DNA of 64,000 bases from Sphaerolaimus hirsutus (GCA_964036195.1 OZ038454.1:22740315-22804314); one strand, 5' to 3'. Shown: positions 1-12,346, counted from the first letter of the stretch. Numbers and translations: made by a program. The notes: generated by a model not told the origin, from the letters alone.

Positions 1-1830
1 ATTACTCTCGTTTTCTTTTTGCATTTTCCCAATATGTACTGTCGAACGTCATAATTATTAGGTTTTTATCAAGTTTACATTTTAGTTAAAAGGGTGCAGT
101 GTCTGGGAATGATTTAGAAAGGTTCTTATGTTTCTAGTTAAGCTAACAGGTGTTAACTCTGTTAAATGCTTAGACGCCCCGATAGATAACATTCAGAAAA
201 TTCCCCGACCAAGTGCATTTTTATTTAGGACTAGGTAATGGGTGGAAAAGTGGCAAACGGCAATTATTGTCGGCATGCGACTGCAAGACACATGCAGAGC
301 ACAGTTTACAGTGAAGAGCACAGCAGTGCCAATTAATTATTCCCATCACCCAGGGTGATTGGTGAACTCATAAGTGCTAGTGTCTTGTGGCGTGTGTTCA
401 TGCCCGAAGTTTCCAACCCTTACCCGGCAATGCAATAACCTTGAACAACCCCCGCAAATGAGCGTTCTTTCTGTGGCCTTGGTCGGGTGCGCTATAAAAA
501 TATTTTTCACCTAAAGGGGCGCAGGTTGATAACACGTGTCACACCACCTGCTCTCGACTGTACCGTAACCTCTGAATAGAAACCCAGTTCTCGACACTCA
601 CCTACGAGATAAATTGTATTTTAATTACGTCATTGGTAATTACCGCTACTTTACGCTTGGTTTGACCCACATTTTACCCGCCTTGTTTAATTAGATAATT
701 TTCCCGCATTTAATTAATTTACTTGTGCCTTGTACATTATGTTTACAGTTTTCCAGTGATCACTGATTACGCCTTATTAATTCGCTTATTATGGTTAATT
801 GTTTTGTCTTTGATTTAGTATTCAGTTCGATTATGGTAGATTTTGGTGATTATAAAACGCACTGATTTTACATTTTTTTACCCACTAGAGGCTATACGAC
901 TCACTTGAGCTATTGTGAAATTGACTCTGACTACATCGCTAAATAAAGTTCCCGTGAAACCAACTTGGTCCCCCTGAAGCATACTAACTGCTTGAATTTT
1001 AATTTGAATTTTATTAATTTCGGCTTTTCATTAATTACGGCTTTTTAACAATTAATCGAAGTAAACCGCCGGCAGCAGTTACGAAAGGGATTGGTAAGTT
1101 GCCGTGTCCGTCCTCAGGAACTGTCAGGACCCCAAGGGGTACTGGCGCCGTTCCTGATTTGCGTGTAAACATCCCCGTACCATAAAACCAATTATTTATT
1201 TAATTAAGCACGCAATTGGAAGCGCAAAGGGACCGGAACTTGCAATTCTCTGCCGCAGCAAAATTCGACGAGTGGCGTATTTTTGTGGTAAAAACGGAAA
1301 ATAGTAAAATTAGTAAAAACGTAAAATATCTGACATTGTCTGGGGCGAATTTGGCAAATAGCCAAGTGCCCAGAGAAGTGGTAACTGCTAATTAAAGTTT
1401 TAAGTGATAAGTCAAGTGACAATGGACGACTTATCTTTTTGCTTACAACTCTATTATTTTCTTTTACCCAGTCCTGATATTGGCATAACAAATACTGATT
1501 GGTGGCAGCCAGAGAAACGATCCTTGAAACATGATGCAGCCAATATGCCAATAGGACTCATTTAAGGACCACATCGTAAATATTTACAATCAGATGTACC
1601 TAGAATTGGGTTGAATCCCTCCGATCCCAGGTCGGGCCACACGGCGCAATTCGTTCGCGTAGCAATGGGCAAACGTTTGCCGCCCGGGATGACCCTGAAA
1701 AAGCCGCCTGGCGCGGTGCCAGTAAGCCGTTTTTTAAAGAAAAATTTCTTTTTTTTATTTAAAAAAGCCCTTTTTGCATCCACGCAGCACCTGTTCAGTT
1801 GCGCCCGTCAGTGTCAACAAAATGTTGTCT
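1..1830. other. Unannotated AT-rich region
   Basis: No gene recognised. A TATAAAA at 492 with downstream AATAAAG at 943 recalls the layout of a long terminal repeat, but I could not find matching termini or a primer-binding site, so I do not call one. Confidence 0.3.
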
Positions 1831-1834
1831 GCTG

Positions 1835-2044
1835 GTGCCAGTTCCACAAAATGAGAAGTGAGAAGTGAAATGACAAAGGCGAAGTAAAAGCGCAAAGGTG
1901 AAGTTAAATTGGCAAGTGAAATGGCAAAAGCGAAGAGAAGTTACTTTTTATTTTTATTTTTTACTTCGCTTTTGCCAATTCACTTGCCGTTTCACTTCGC
2001 CTTTGCCATTTCACTTCTCACTTCTCATTTTGCGGAACTGGCCT
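1835..2044. mobile_element. CWG-flanked palindromic MITE (GAAGTG/CACTTC arms)
   Basis: Near-perfect inverted repeat flanked by CTG on both sides: GTGCCAGTTCCACAAAATG at the left, CATTTTGCGGAACTGGCCT at the right. The arms are repeats of GAGAAGTG, AAATGGCAAA and GCGAAG. Confidence 0.65.
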
Positions 2045-4200
2045 CTGGTCGTTCACTTTTAATCGCCAGAGCAGTACCTGTATTTTGCATACTGGGTCTC
2101 TAGATTTTGATAGAGATGCGGTGGTTAGCAACGAACACGATGAGCTCTTCGCGGCGTATATTAAAGTGTGATTTCGGCGTCGATTAATTTATTTCTATGT
2201 TTTTTAGTGTGTTTTGGATTTGGATCTTTATTGCACGTTTACTAGATTGGTATTTTCTAGTCAATGAAATCTAAAGACAATGAGTTTGCTGAAAACACGT
2301 AATGTGTTTGAGGCTTTTGAAAGAACAGGTGCCGGTTGCCAAATCCGAATTTACGTACATATGTACATATCACGGTGGGATTAAATAGCACGTGATAAGT
2401 AAGGTTAACAGATCACCAGATACCTAATTACACATTTATACTAGGTCAAATGATAACTAAAGTTACAATTGGCTATTCTATTTACAAATTACTTGAATGG
2501 AAGTCAAGTTACTAAATAGTTATACCTAGATAGCTTTATACATTTCAAGTTAGAATCAACCAGAGTTGCGAAAGCGTATTTACGCTTACCCGAAATACCC
2601 GGGTAAATGGGTATTTATACTTACGCTTACGCTTTCGTAAAATACCCATACGCTTTTTTACGCTTTCCCGGCCGAATTACCCGGGTACTAAAAGCGTAAA
2701 AAACGTTTCACACGGTCCGGTTTCATGCTTTAAAAAAGTGTAAAACAACAAAAAAGGAAATGAACGAAAACGCGTACAAAAAACTGACTGCGTGTGTGCA
2801 GTATCGCACTAAAAACAGGACCCTGTGTATTTACCTTTTTGCATATTCCCCTTTTGAATAAATGTACCTTAATCCCTGGCAGATTTAACAAAATAAATAT
2901 TTAACATCAGCGTGTAAGATTCACCTATGCATGGTATGCATTTACCCTGAGGGTGAGTTTCAAGTGGCACAAATTTACCATCGTGTCGATCATTTCACCC
3001 TCACGTTAAGTATAGGGCATTAAGTGTAGGGTGGCAAAGTCAAAGGTATGCACAATGCATTTACAAGTGAAAATTGAAATTTTGAGTTGCAAAAATAAAT
3101 GTATTTACAAGTGCAAATCATAATTTCAATTAGCAAAAAATAAATGCATTTGCATGTTCAAATCGGAATTTCAATGTGCAAAAATAAATGAATCTGCATG
3201 TGCAAATCTAAATTTTGATCTGATAAAATAAGTGTATATGCATGTGAAAATCAAAATTTAGATATGCAAAAATGAATGTAACATTTATTAAAATCAGATT
3301 CCCTTCATTTAATCATTATCAGATTTAAATCAGATCAGAAACATAACAAAATTAGCATGCAGGTAAAAAATAAATAACTGATTTTATCAGGTGCAACGCT
3401 TTGTGCAAACATAAATACATGAGGCACATGTGTGAGTAAGACGATAATCTGTTAAATAGAGATTTGATAATTCATGGCAAATTTTAATCCCTATCTCAAA
3501 TATGAGGGTGAATTTGAACCCTTGATTTAACATGAGCAGGTGTGCATACTTTGTGTGAGGGTAAATATATACCCCCATTGAGGGTGAATATTCTGTTCTG
3601 AGGGTGAATCTTATGTCTGCAGGGTAAATTCATACCAAAGGTAAATGCACAAGTAGCAAGGGTAAATTAATTAGCAGGGTAAAAACACCACGAAGGTAAA
3701 AGAGCATTCTCCCCTAAAAACAGCAGCAAATGTACACAATTCTGTTGAAATAGAAATGTCTCGTTAAAATTGTCTTGCCTAGCAAAGCAATATCGTAGCT
3801 TCAGATTAGGAATTTTGGGCTGAAAATGAATTGCAAAAACTGTCATTGAGAGAGTTTTATTTTGAAACTGTTCACTGAACAAAAACAGATAGAATCCGGG
3901 ATGCATTACCTTTGCCGCCACTGTATGTGAGTATATATCCACCTGGTATGCATATTCACTTGATTGTGAATGCATACAGAAACTTAATGTATAATAAGTA
4001 TGCAACTGTGTACTAATTTAATGTGAAAATATGAATGACAATGGTGTATACCGTATTTCCTTGAAATACCCCCGGGGGGTTTATTTTTTCAGAGTGAGAA
4101 TTTTGAGGGGGGGTTAAACGAGGGGGGGTATTTCGTGGGGTGAGGTTATTATTTCGCCAGAAATTTTTTGAAATCCCAGTACTAAAATGTCGTCTGAAAC

Positions 4201-4854
4201 TAGGGTGTCAAAAAAGATTTTTTACGGAAAACGGAAACGAAAACGGAAAAAAATTTTGAGCGGCCGGAAAACGGAACGGAAAACGGAAAAAAATTTGCAC
4301 TTGGTGGAAAACGGAAACGGAAACGGAAAAAAAATTTCAGCAGCCGGAAAACGGAAAAAGAGGCCGGAAAAACGGAAACGGAAAAATCAATTTTGCACGG
4401 AAATGGAAAAACTTGTTGAAATTTTGCTGGAAAACAGATAAAATTTGCTGAAATTTTGCTTGAAGTGGAAAAAATTTGCAGTAATTTTGCTGGAAACAGA
4501 AAAAAAATTACATCATTGACAATCTGCATGAATTTTTACCAGTTTGGCTGATCAGAAAACAGAAAGTTGAGCCAGAAAAAGGTAAAATGAGGCAGAAAAA
4601 TCGAAAATTGTGGTGGAAAATGGAAAAAAAGCTGAAAAACTGGAAATTGAGGCGGAAAACGGAAAAAAGGCGGAAAAACTCAAAATTCAGCCGGAAAACG
4701 GAAAATGAGCCGGAAAAACGGAAACGGAAAAAAAATTTGCCGGAAAACGGAACGGAAAACGGAAAAAAAATTTCAGCAGCCGGAAAACGGAACGGAAAAC
4801 GGAAAAAATTTGCCTGCGGAAAACGGAAACGGAAAACGGAAATTTGACACCCTA
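4201..4854. mobile_element. hAT MITE with GGAAAACGGA arrays (654 bp)
   Basis: Terminal inverted repeat TAGGGTGTCAAA / TTTGACACCCTA and a perfect 8-bp duplication TCTGAAAC (4193-4200, 4855-4862). The plus strand is almost pure purine, made of GGAAAACGGAAACGGAAAAA-type units, hence the spurious Phe/Ser/Arg-rich open frames on the other strand. Confidence 0.85.
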
Positions 4855-4924
4855 TCTGAAACGTACGCAGACGTCGAAAAATATCGATAACAATCCTACT
4901 GAAAAAGTGCAAAAAGAATCCCCT

Positions 4925-4995
4925 TCACAGTCCGGGAATTGAACCCGGGCCTTGCGGGTGAGAGCCGCAAATCCTAACCACTAGACCAACTGGGA
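4925..4995 (-). tRNA. tRNA-Glu (anticodon CTC)
   Basis: The minus strand folds as a full cloverleaf. The acceptor TCCCAGT pairs with ACTGTGA with one C-U mismatch. The D arm has TGGTCTAGTGG (A box), the anticodon stem TGCGG/CCGCA has loop CTCTCAC (anticodon CTC), and the T arm is CCGGGTTCAATTCCCGG (B box). A TTTTT Pol III terminator follows about 10 bases after the 3' end. It lies inside a TA-flanked MITE whose other copies lack it. The acceptor mismatch leaves open whether it is a working gene or a captured pseudogene. Confidence 0.8.
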
Positions 4996-5685
4996 GATGA
5001 ATGCAACAAAAATCGCCATTTATAAGACATTTATAAGTGTGTAGACGTATAAACACTGTTTCACATAACAGAGTCATCGTTTTTAACGTGTGTTCTGCAT
5101 TGCCGGGGTGACAAACCGCAGCCTTTGTCATTTACGTTCTCTATAGACTAAATTTGGGGGGGGGGGGTATTTCGAGGGGGGGTTATAAGTTCATAGTGTC
5201 CATTTTGAGGGGGGGGGTATTTCGAGGGGGGGGGGTATTTCGAGGAGATATGGTAAATTCATCTAATAGTGAAAGCAAGAGTGTTTTCTGATGCAAGAGC
5301 ACTTTCTAAAAGAAATTTACGCTTACGCTTTATTTTACGCTTTCCTAGGTATTTTAAAAATACCTTACGCTTACAGTATCCATACTCAAAATTTGGAAAG
5401 TGTATTTACGCTTACGCTTACGCTTTCCAAAAATACCGGTATTTTAACAACTCTGGAATCAACCACTTACCTACTATGTTTGACGTTGGATTTCAGAAGA
5501 ACTTTTCACGTTTCAGTTATTGGGGTGAAGAAAGACTGTCATTATGAGACCACCCTTGTATTTTCTAATCAGGGCATTTGATACGACATTGAATCGGCTC
5601 CTAAAAAGTAACAAACAAAAACAGCACCTCACAATTTAGGCAAACAAAATACGGCATTATCACGGTGCCTAATACGGTCTTCCTG

Positions 5686-5925
5686 GGGCCAGTTCCGCAA
5701 AATGAGAAGTGAGAAGTGAAATGGCAAAGGCGAAGTAAAAGCGCAAAGGCGAACTGAAATGTCAAGTGAATTGGCAAAAGCGAAGTAAAAAAATAAAGTA
5801 AGAAGTAATTTCTCGTCGCTTTTCTCATTTCACTTACCAATTCACTTGCCATTTCACTTGGCCTTTGCGCTTTTACTTCGCCTTTGCCATTTCACTTCTC
5901 ACTTCTCATTTTGCGGAATTGGCAC
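5686..5925. mobile_element. CWG-flanked palindromic MITE (same family as 1835-2044)
   Basis: GGGCCAGTTCCGCAAAATG at the left, CATTTTGCGGAATTGGCAC at the right, CTG on both flanks. The arms carry GAGAAGTG and AAAGGCGAAG repeats. Confidence 0.65.
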
Positions 5926-5928
5926 CTG

Positions 5929-7592
5929 CACTTGTAAATCATTCTCCATTTTTGTATTTTTTTCAACATGGCCATGTTTCCGCTGAGTTCCATCCTTGCC
6001 GCCGGCGAAGAGCAGTTTGGGTAGGTGCACTATTTCTGAGCTGAGAAAAATTTGAGCGACATATTTTTACTTGATTGTAGTGGTGTGGTGGAAATTGAAG
6101 TTGACACATGCTAGTTGACATAAAAATTCGTGTCAACTACTGGGATTAATCCTGTGATCTTAACTTGTACTATGTGATAGAGAATAGCTAATTTTATATA
6201 GTGACACTTAATTTTCATTGTTTCTGTTTAGTGTTATGCTAAAAATTGTTTGTGTTATTTAGTTGACATTCAGTTTCCAGTTGACATAGTTGACATTCAA
6301 TATCAAAGGTGCTGCATCAGAAAAATACAGCATTCAAGCAAATTTCTCCGAGCCCGTGCCATTATGCATCTAGGCCCATCATGCACCTAATTCTACCCAT
6401 TATGCATCTAGACCGATCACTCACGAGTACTCACTGACTCGTGTACTTTTTGAAAGTATGGGAGTACAGAAAACGTATTTTAACGGGACAGAAATGGTTA
6501 TTTTGCCAGACAATAGGTGACAAACGTAGGACATTTTCCTAAGAAATATTTATCAGGAGAATAAACACATCTTTGATGTATTTTAGGGCAAAAATAGCAA
6601 AAATACCGATTTTTACATTACTTTTGTGAGAAAAATACCTACTTTTACGTTCTCTGTGAGAAAAAAAAAACATTTTTATGTTTTCCGTGGAAAAATTACT
6701 CGATTTTACGTTTTCTCTGGAAAAACTATTTTACTCACCTTTTACACAGTGTAAAAGTAAAAATAAGATAATTAACGTTTTCTGTACTCAGGGGCGAGTA
6801 AAACAAAAATACCTTACATAAAGTTTACTTTTAAAAAGTTCAGTACTTTGTACAACTCTGGTTAGATGCATTATTGTTCTAGGTAGATGCATAATGGGTA
6901 GAATTAGGTGCATGATGGGCCCAGATGCATAATCGGTTTAGATGCATAATGAGTACTACTCATTTCTCCAGCTACAGTCGTCAGATTGTCTAAATTGAAA
7001 TTGACAACAGGAACTAACACATCATTCCTTCCTTGCAAATACTTCTTCAAAATTGACCGCGGCTGCATCTGCGTAGAAACACTGAAAAGTGCCCCATATT
7101 TCAGCTGAGTGATGGAAAATTTCTTTATTTTAGGCTCCATAGCCGACGCAGAACGAGCATAGATTTAGAAACAATAACATGCAGTGAAGATTAAAAATAC
7201 GCTCTAGGAGTTTTGTGACACCCGTAGAAAGCATTGCTCTTAAAACATACTTGTTACGTTGTTAGTTCAGTGGGTTAGTTGTTACGTTGTTAATTGCGTT
7301 AACTGTTACGTTGTTAGTTACGTTGTGGTTTTTATTTACGTTGTTAGAAGGCGTACCGTATTTCTTCGATTTTATTGACTGTTCATTTACATTGCCTTGC
7401 TCGTTTACATTGTCGGGTCTGCGGGCCTTCTGAAAAATACATTGCCATGTTTGAATACATTGGCGTATAAAAAAATAGATGAAAAATAGATTTGATTCAT
7501 CACTTTGTTTGCCGCTCTAAGGAGTCTAACAACTCTACTATTGCGAAAATTTACCTAATTTATGATGAACGCAGAGTGTAGTTTTCATTATA
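5929..7592. other. Non-coding region with short repeat motifs
   Basis: Contains GATGCATAATGGG-type repeats around 6360-6420 and 6860-6950, which bracket the hAT-like remnant at 6428-6863, and TTACGTTGTTAGTT repeats at 7250-7340. No coding evidence. Confidence 0.4.
6428..6863. mobile_element. hAT-like GAGTAC-family remnant
   Basis: Contains GTACTTTTTGAAAGTATGGG, GAGTACAGAAAACGTATTT, repeated TTTTACGTTTTCT blocks and the right end GTACTTTGTACAACTCTG. The left end is truncated. Confidence 0.5.
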
Positions 7593-8016
7593 CCGTATTA
7601 CCTCGAATTATCCCCCCTTGAATTAACCCCCCCCCCCCTCGAAATACCCCCCTAAAATTCGGCTGAGGAAATAATAAACCCCCCCTCGAAATACCCCCCC
7701 TAAAATTGAGTGTAAAGAGAACGTACAGGACAAATACCGTAGTTTGTGATCTGTACAATGCAGAACACACGTTAAAAGTGATGATTAAGTGACGTTAGGG
7801 AAGCGCTTGTGTGTATATACAGTTATATATGCCTATAAACACATATACATCTACGTAATTGTTCGATTTTTCTACCTCTGTGTATGGGGAATTTCTGAAA
7901 ATTTCTGGCGAAATAATAGACACCCCCCCTCGAATAAACCCCCCCCTCGAATTATCCCCCCTCAAATTTTGCTGGCGAAATAATAAACCCCCTGGGGGTA
8001 TTTCGAGGTAATACGG
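7593..8016. mobile_element. TA-flanked CCGTATT MITE
   Basis: TA|CCGTATTACCTCGAATTATC ... GATAATTC-like inverse ending GAGGTAATACGG|TA. C tracts make GGG/CCC hairpin arms. The internal part shares TGCAGAACACACG with the other copies. 424 bp. Confidence 0.75.
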
Positions 8017-8224
8017 TACTTATTCCACATTCATATCTAATTAAGAAATGCACATGAAAAAACAATGTGGAATATACATTGCCATGTTCATTCACTTTGC
8101 CCTGCTCGTTTACATTGCCCCCCAAAATGGCTTATGAAACAATACATTGGCGGTCAATAAAATCGAAGAAATACGGTAGTTTAGAATGCATTTTACTAGA
8201 AAAATGTCTACCTACCTATATTTA

Positions 8225-8640
8225 CCGTATTACCCCAAATTATCCCCCCCCCCCCTTGAATTAACCCCCCCCCCCCTCGAATTAACCCCCCCCTCAAAAT
8301 GGGCTGGGGAAATAATAAACCCCCCCTCGAAATACCCCCCTCCGGAATGATGTACATCATGTATGCAATGTACATGACGTATTTATTACTACTTATTTGC
8401 ATCGCAGCTACTCTTATACGCTCATTTGTGTACAGATGTACATCTATAGTTCTGTGTATTGTATAGAATCTATGTATTCTCACATTTATTACCGTTTTTG
8501 TGTAAGAAATAGCGTATTCTTTACTACGAATTCCACGAAATTTTCTGGCGAAATAATAAAACCCCCCCTCGAATTAACCCCCCCTCAAATTTTGCTGGCG
8601 AAATAATAAACCCCCATGGGGGTATTTCGAGGTAATACGG
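8225..8640. mobile_element. TA-flanked CCGTATT MITE
   Basis: TA|CCGTATTACCCCAAATTATC to TTTCGAGGTAATACGG|TA, 416 bp, C-tract rich. The interior has ATGTACATCATGTATGCAA, shared with 22154-22665 and 43096-43500. Confidence 0.75.
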
Positions 8641-8794
8641 TACTTGATTACTGAGTGAATACGCTTACGTTTCACCGAAAAAAGTACCTGTACTCACTTG
8701 TATGTATACTTTTTGAAAGTACCCGAGTACAGAACACATATTTCAGATAGGCATTCATATACCATGTATCCTCAAATTGCCGCAAAGACACCAG

Positions 8795-10010
8795 GGGCCA
8801 GATTTAATTCTCGAGTAATGTGCCCTACCCGAAAGTAATGCGCCCGAAATCGGGCAGCCGGCCTACAAATTGTTTACGGATGCCCTACCCTACACGTCAG
8901 TCTCCCGACATGACAAAACGCAATTCAATTGCGTGTCGGGAAACACGTGTCGGGTGTAGGGCATATTTGTTTGTTTTGTTTAGTGTTTCACAAAAAAAGA
9001 AAATGTGTAAATTGTGTAAACGATGCCAATGCAAGCAAAAGAACGTTGCATTTGGGCCAACCTGTATTTAGTTAGGGTGGAGCACTGTGTGCTGAGAATG
9101 TGTTGAGATTTGAGGAAAGTGGCCCGAAATCCACTGTGGATACATTGTGAAGTGTGCGTAAACTCGGCGGACATTATGGAAGTCAATGGTCTAAGAAATT
9201 TTTGTACGAGTGCGGTATAAACCAACGATAGGGTCACATGTGAATTTGGCCCACGTCCAAGTCACTCTGCGTTTCAGACAAATGAGAGCAAAAAATGCAG
9301 GTTTCATGTTCATGTCACTGATTATCGCTGCGGAATGCAATAAATCGACCGGAAATGATCACAAGTACACTAGTTGACACATTTGTGATCACTTCCTGTC
9401 GCTTAATTGTGTTCCACAGACGTAATGAGTAATGCAAACGTAAATCCTGCATCTTTCACCCCATTCGTAAAATACGTAACCTGACGCGTGCCAAGTTAAC
9501 ATACCGGATATCTATCACATTCGTCCTTTTTAGGAATTCATTAGAACTGTTTGAGCGAGATATCAAGCATTCCGACTCTGTATTTTTATATCTGAGCTTG
9601 ATCCATTTATTTTTCACATTTGAAAGTTCAATCGGTTTAAATAAACTGTGAACTGAACGGAATCCGTCCGTTCGAATTCGAATTTGAGACTTATCTTACT
9701 CGTAGATAAAAGAAGGAAAGCTGACTCGTTTCATGTCTGCCGAGTTTACCTATTCCGTCGGTCATTTTGACCGAACTTTCACCGCTCCCAACAGCATTTT
9801 GCTGTAGGGCGGATTTTTATTTTTATTTTTATTTTGTCGGCCACGCGCCCGACAAAACCTGAGAATTGAATTGGAAATTGGTTCATAGGGCGCCTTACGC
9901 GCATAACTTAACTATGCTTTGTACACGGGTTTTGTCGGGCGTGTAGGGTGACGTGTGTAGGGTGTAGTGCATAACTTAAGAATATTTGTAGGGCATATTA
10001 AATCTGGCCC
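8795..10010. mobile_element. 1.2-kb element with GGGCCAGATTTAAT inverted ends
   Basis: CAG|GGGCCAGATTTAAT at the left and ATTAAATCTGGCCC|CAG at the right, so a CAG duplication. The interior contains several GCCCGACA/TGTCGGGC inverted motifs but no transposase frame, so it is non-autonomous. Confidence 0.6.
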
Positions 10011-10013
10011 CAG

Positions 10014-11118
10014 GGGAGTTATTGTTGTGCTAGGGTATTGGAGGGTATTGTGTAAGGCTTTTTAGACTGGGGATTTATTCAAATGGGTATTCGAGGGGGA
10101 ATTCTTCGACGTACATATACTTTCTGACTGCCACCTAATTGGACAGCCCGACAAAATAGGGTTATAAAAATTAAATTTCTATCTCACATTTCGGATGCAT
10201 TCCACTCGTCTCATCAGCAAGATGGGTTTATGTAGAAATGAAATCGTCATGGTGAAATATTCAAAACTGCACCGCAAATAAGAATATTCAAATATTCACA
10301 TTTTTGTGATTCAACTCCAAATAAAATGTGGATAAATTAAGTGTACACATTTTACAATGAAATGAACTTCTGAAGTGAGTAACCAAAAATCAGCGAGCTA
10401 AAAAAAACTTTCCCATGCTTGTGGCACTGATCACTATTCAAATTTGTGCAGAAAATTACCGTAAAATATGGATTGTAAAAAAACGTTTTTAGCTTACCAT
10501 AAAAAACTCACAGATCTGAAGAGCGCCACCCAAACTAGACCCAGCACAGATAATGTAAAGCATGTAAATAGTTGTAACTTGTATTTAAAGCGTGTTGTAA
10601 AATATGGAAAAACATATTGGAAGAAATGATAATTGCAAAAGTACCATATTTCATCTACGGAATAAATACTTCTATTTAGGCAAAAGCCAGTACTGTGTGA
10701 TGCTATTTTCATGTACATTTTGAAAGCTAACTTTTGACGCGTTAGCTTGCATTCAAAATGCGCCAGCATCACGGAGCGGCACCACTCATACACTTTTTGG
10801 CAAATCGCCAGAAAGGTTAATGTCTGTGTGACAGACGATTTAAACAAAGAAATATTAAAAAATAATTATCGTCCAAATGAATGGACATGGGAAGGTTGAA
10901 ATATGGTAATTTGCGCAAAATACGCGTGTATGTAGGCGAATAAATGCAGGGTGATGCAAAAAAAAATACAAAAACGCATTCAAATACCCCTACCCGATGA
11001 CAACATACGTACACAACACAAACCCATGCCCAAGATCAATCAACAACCAATAATCAATCACTCATCCATTAATCAACCAATCCACAACCCGACTCCGCCT
11101 CCCCCCAAATCCAATCCC
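10014..11118. other. Region downstream of the stop codon (3' flank / possible 3' UTR)
   Basis: Lies just past the last coding exon on the minus strand and would include its 3' UTR. An AATAAA on the minus strand appears only near 10073-10078. Otherwise AT-rich with no features recognised. Confidence 0.35.
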
Positions 11119-11274
11119 TCAATTCCTGCCGCCCTTCTGTGCCGCGGCGGCGACAAGTTGCTGTTTGTGCGGCTCGCGCTGCTTGCGCTGCATCATGGGC
11201 GTGTTCGCCGAGCGCGTCAAACTGCCGCTGTTGCGTTGCTGCGCCGCCGCGCCGCGCTTGCGTTCCAGCCATGC
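11119..11274 (-). CDS. Exon 16: last coding exon, AWLERKR repeat and stop (residues 1435-1485)
   Basis: Acceptor AAACAAACCAG, then AWLERKRGAAAQQRNSG to AAAAQKGGRN and a TGA at 11119-11121. It completes the second DAEAAFQ-AWLERKR unit. No close AATAAA-type polyadenylation signal was found on the minus strand just below 11119, so the 3' end of the transcript is unknown. Confidence 0.83.
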   Translation of the reverse strand, partial: AWLERKRGAAAQQRNSGSLTRSANTPMMQRKQREPHKQQLVAAAAQKGGRN

Positions 11275-11309
11275 CTGGTTTGTTTTTTGGGTGGTGGTTG
11301 TTATAAATA

Positions 11310-11872
11310 CAGGGGTGGGCATTTTCAGTTACCGCTGGAAAAACGCGATAGCTTGAGCTACAGTTGAGCTATCACAGTGAGATTTTAACACAATAGAGTA
11401 GACTCCATAGGACACCTATTCTGAAGTTTGCAACCCAAACGGCCTCATTTTGGGTGAGTTGTGGAACACACAGTTTTTAGTGTATTTTTGTGACTTGACC
11501 CCCTTAATCTTGGGTCTGGGGGACTATTTATGAAAAAAAAGAATTTGGTTGTAGCCCCGACCCCAAACCCCAACATACTCAAAGGGCAACAAAATCGGCC
11601 GATGTACGACAGAATGGGACTACACCAAAGACCGGTGACCCCCCCCCCCTCAAACGCCACCCTCGATTTTTCCTATGGGTGGCGCCAAGTCACAAATTAC
11701 ACTAAAAACTGTGCATTCCACAACTCACCCAAAATGTGGCCGTTTGGGTTGCAAACTTCAGAATAGGTGTCCTATGGAGTCTACTCTATTGTGTTAAAAT
11801 TTCACTGTGATAGCTCAACCGTAGCTTACGCTATCGCGTTTTGCCAGCGGTAACTGAAAATGCCCACCCCTG
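11310..11872. mobile_element. Palindromic element with CAGGGGTGGGCA ends (intron 15)
   Basis: CAGGGGTGGGCATTTTCAGT at the left and its inverse at the right. Two roughly 200-bp arms mirror each other around 11540-11680. The ends look hAT-like, but only TA is shared at the flanks, so the superfamily is open. It lies 36 bases from the exon 16 acceptor. Confidence 0.7.
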
Positions 11873-12187
11873 TACTAGTGGAGTGGTTGTTTGTGGGTGA
11901 TGCTTGACGACAATTAAATCGAGTTGGTGCTACCGTTACATATATTTGTGTGCCGTATTCTTTCGAATGACAACTCGACGCTTTGAATAACTATCTCCTG
12001 AAAATGCTGATCACAAGAAAAGTATAGCCGTGACGTGAAGCACTCTCGTGTGAAATGTGCAAAATTTGAGAAAGTGAGAAAACGTGTCAGTCAATTCAAA
12101 GTAAGACGGCGCCATGCCATTCTGGTATACCTAATGTCCCAGTGCCATTGTTCACAAACCGCGCACTTGACATGTATAAAATTATTA

Positions 12188-12346
12188 CCGTATTTCTTCT
12201 AATAGAAGAGCGTCGTTCTATTTTTTTGGTCAACTTTTTATCTGCCGTTCTATTGGAGGCTGCCGTTCTATTTTTTCGCGGGTGAAAAATAGTGCCACCA
12301 CCTGCCGTTCTATTGGAGGTATGCCGTTCTATTAGAAGAAATACGG
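12188..12346. mobile_element. TA-flanked MITE, CCGTATTTCTTCTAATAG type (intron 15)
   Basis: TA|CCGTATTTCTTCTAATAGA to TCTATTAGAAGAAATACGG|TA, 159 bp, with repeated GCCGTTCTATT units. It shares only the first bases with the C-tract family. Confidence 0.75.

Larger units (their letters stand above)
4051..5253. mobile_element. TA-flanked CCGTATT-type MITE carrying an inserted hAT MITE and a tRNA-Glu
   Basis: Left end TA|CCGTATTTCCTTGAAATAC, right end TTTCGAGGAGATATGG|TA, with long G tracts (minus-strand C tracts) near each end. It shares the internal sequence AACGTGTGTTCTGCATTGC with the other copies. It is enlarged by the 4201-4854 insertion and by a roughly 110-bp tRNA-containing block at about 4885-5005. 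Confidence 0.7.
2561..5455. mobile_element. hAT-like non-autonomous element, 2.9 kb, with nested insertions
   Basis: Starts CAGAGTTGCGAAAGCG, ends CGGTATTTTAACAACTCTG. Flanked by a perfect 8-bp duplication GAATCAAC (2553-2560 and 5456-5463). Near both ends it has TACGCTTACGCTTACGC-type reiterated hexamers and CCCGGGTA motifs. It contains a TA-flanked MITE (4051-5253). The rest (about 2900-4000) is AT-rich with repeated AGGGTGAA and AAATGCAAA-like motifs, and no transposase is visible. Confidence 0.8.

Noticed and set aside
380..1000. Long terminal repeat of a retrotransposon
   Set aside because: TATAAAA and AATAAAG are spaced suggestively, but no TG...CA ends, duplication or second copy could be found.
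4187..4912. Several Lys/Glu-rich or Phe/Arg-rich frames at 4187-4912
   Set aside because: Produced by the purine array of a hAT MITE with proven target duplication.
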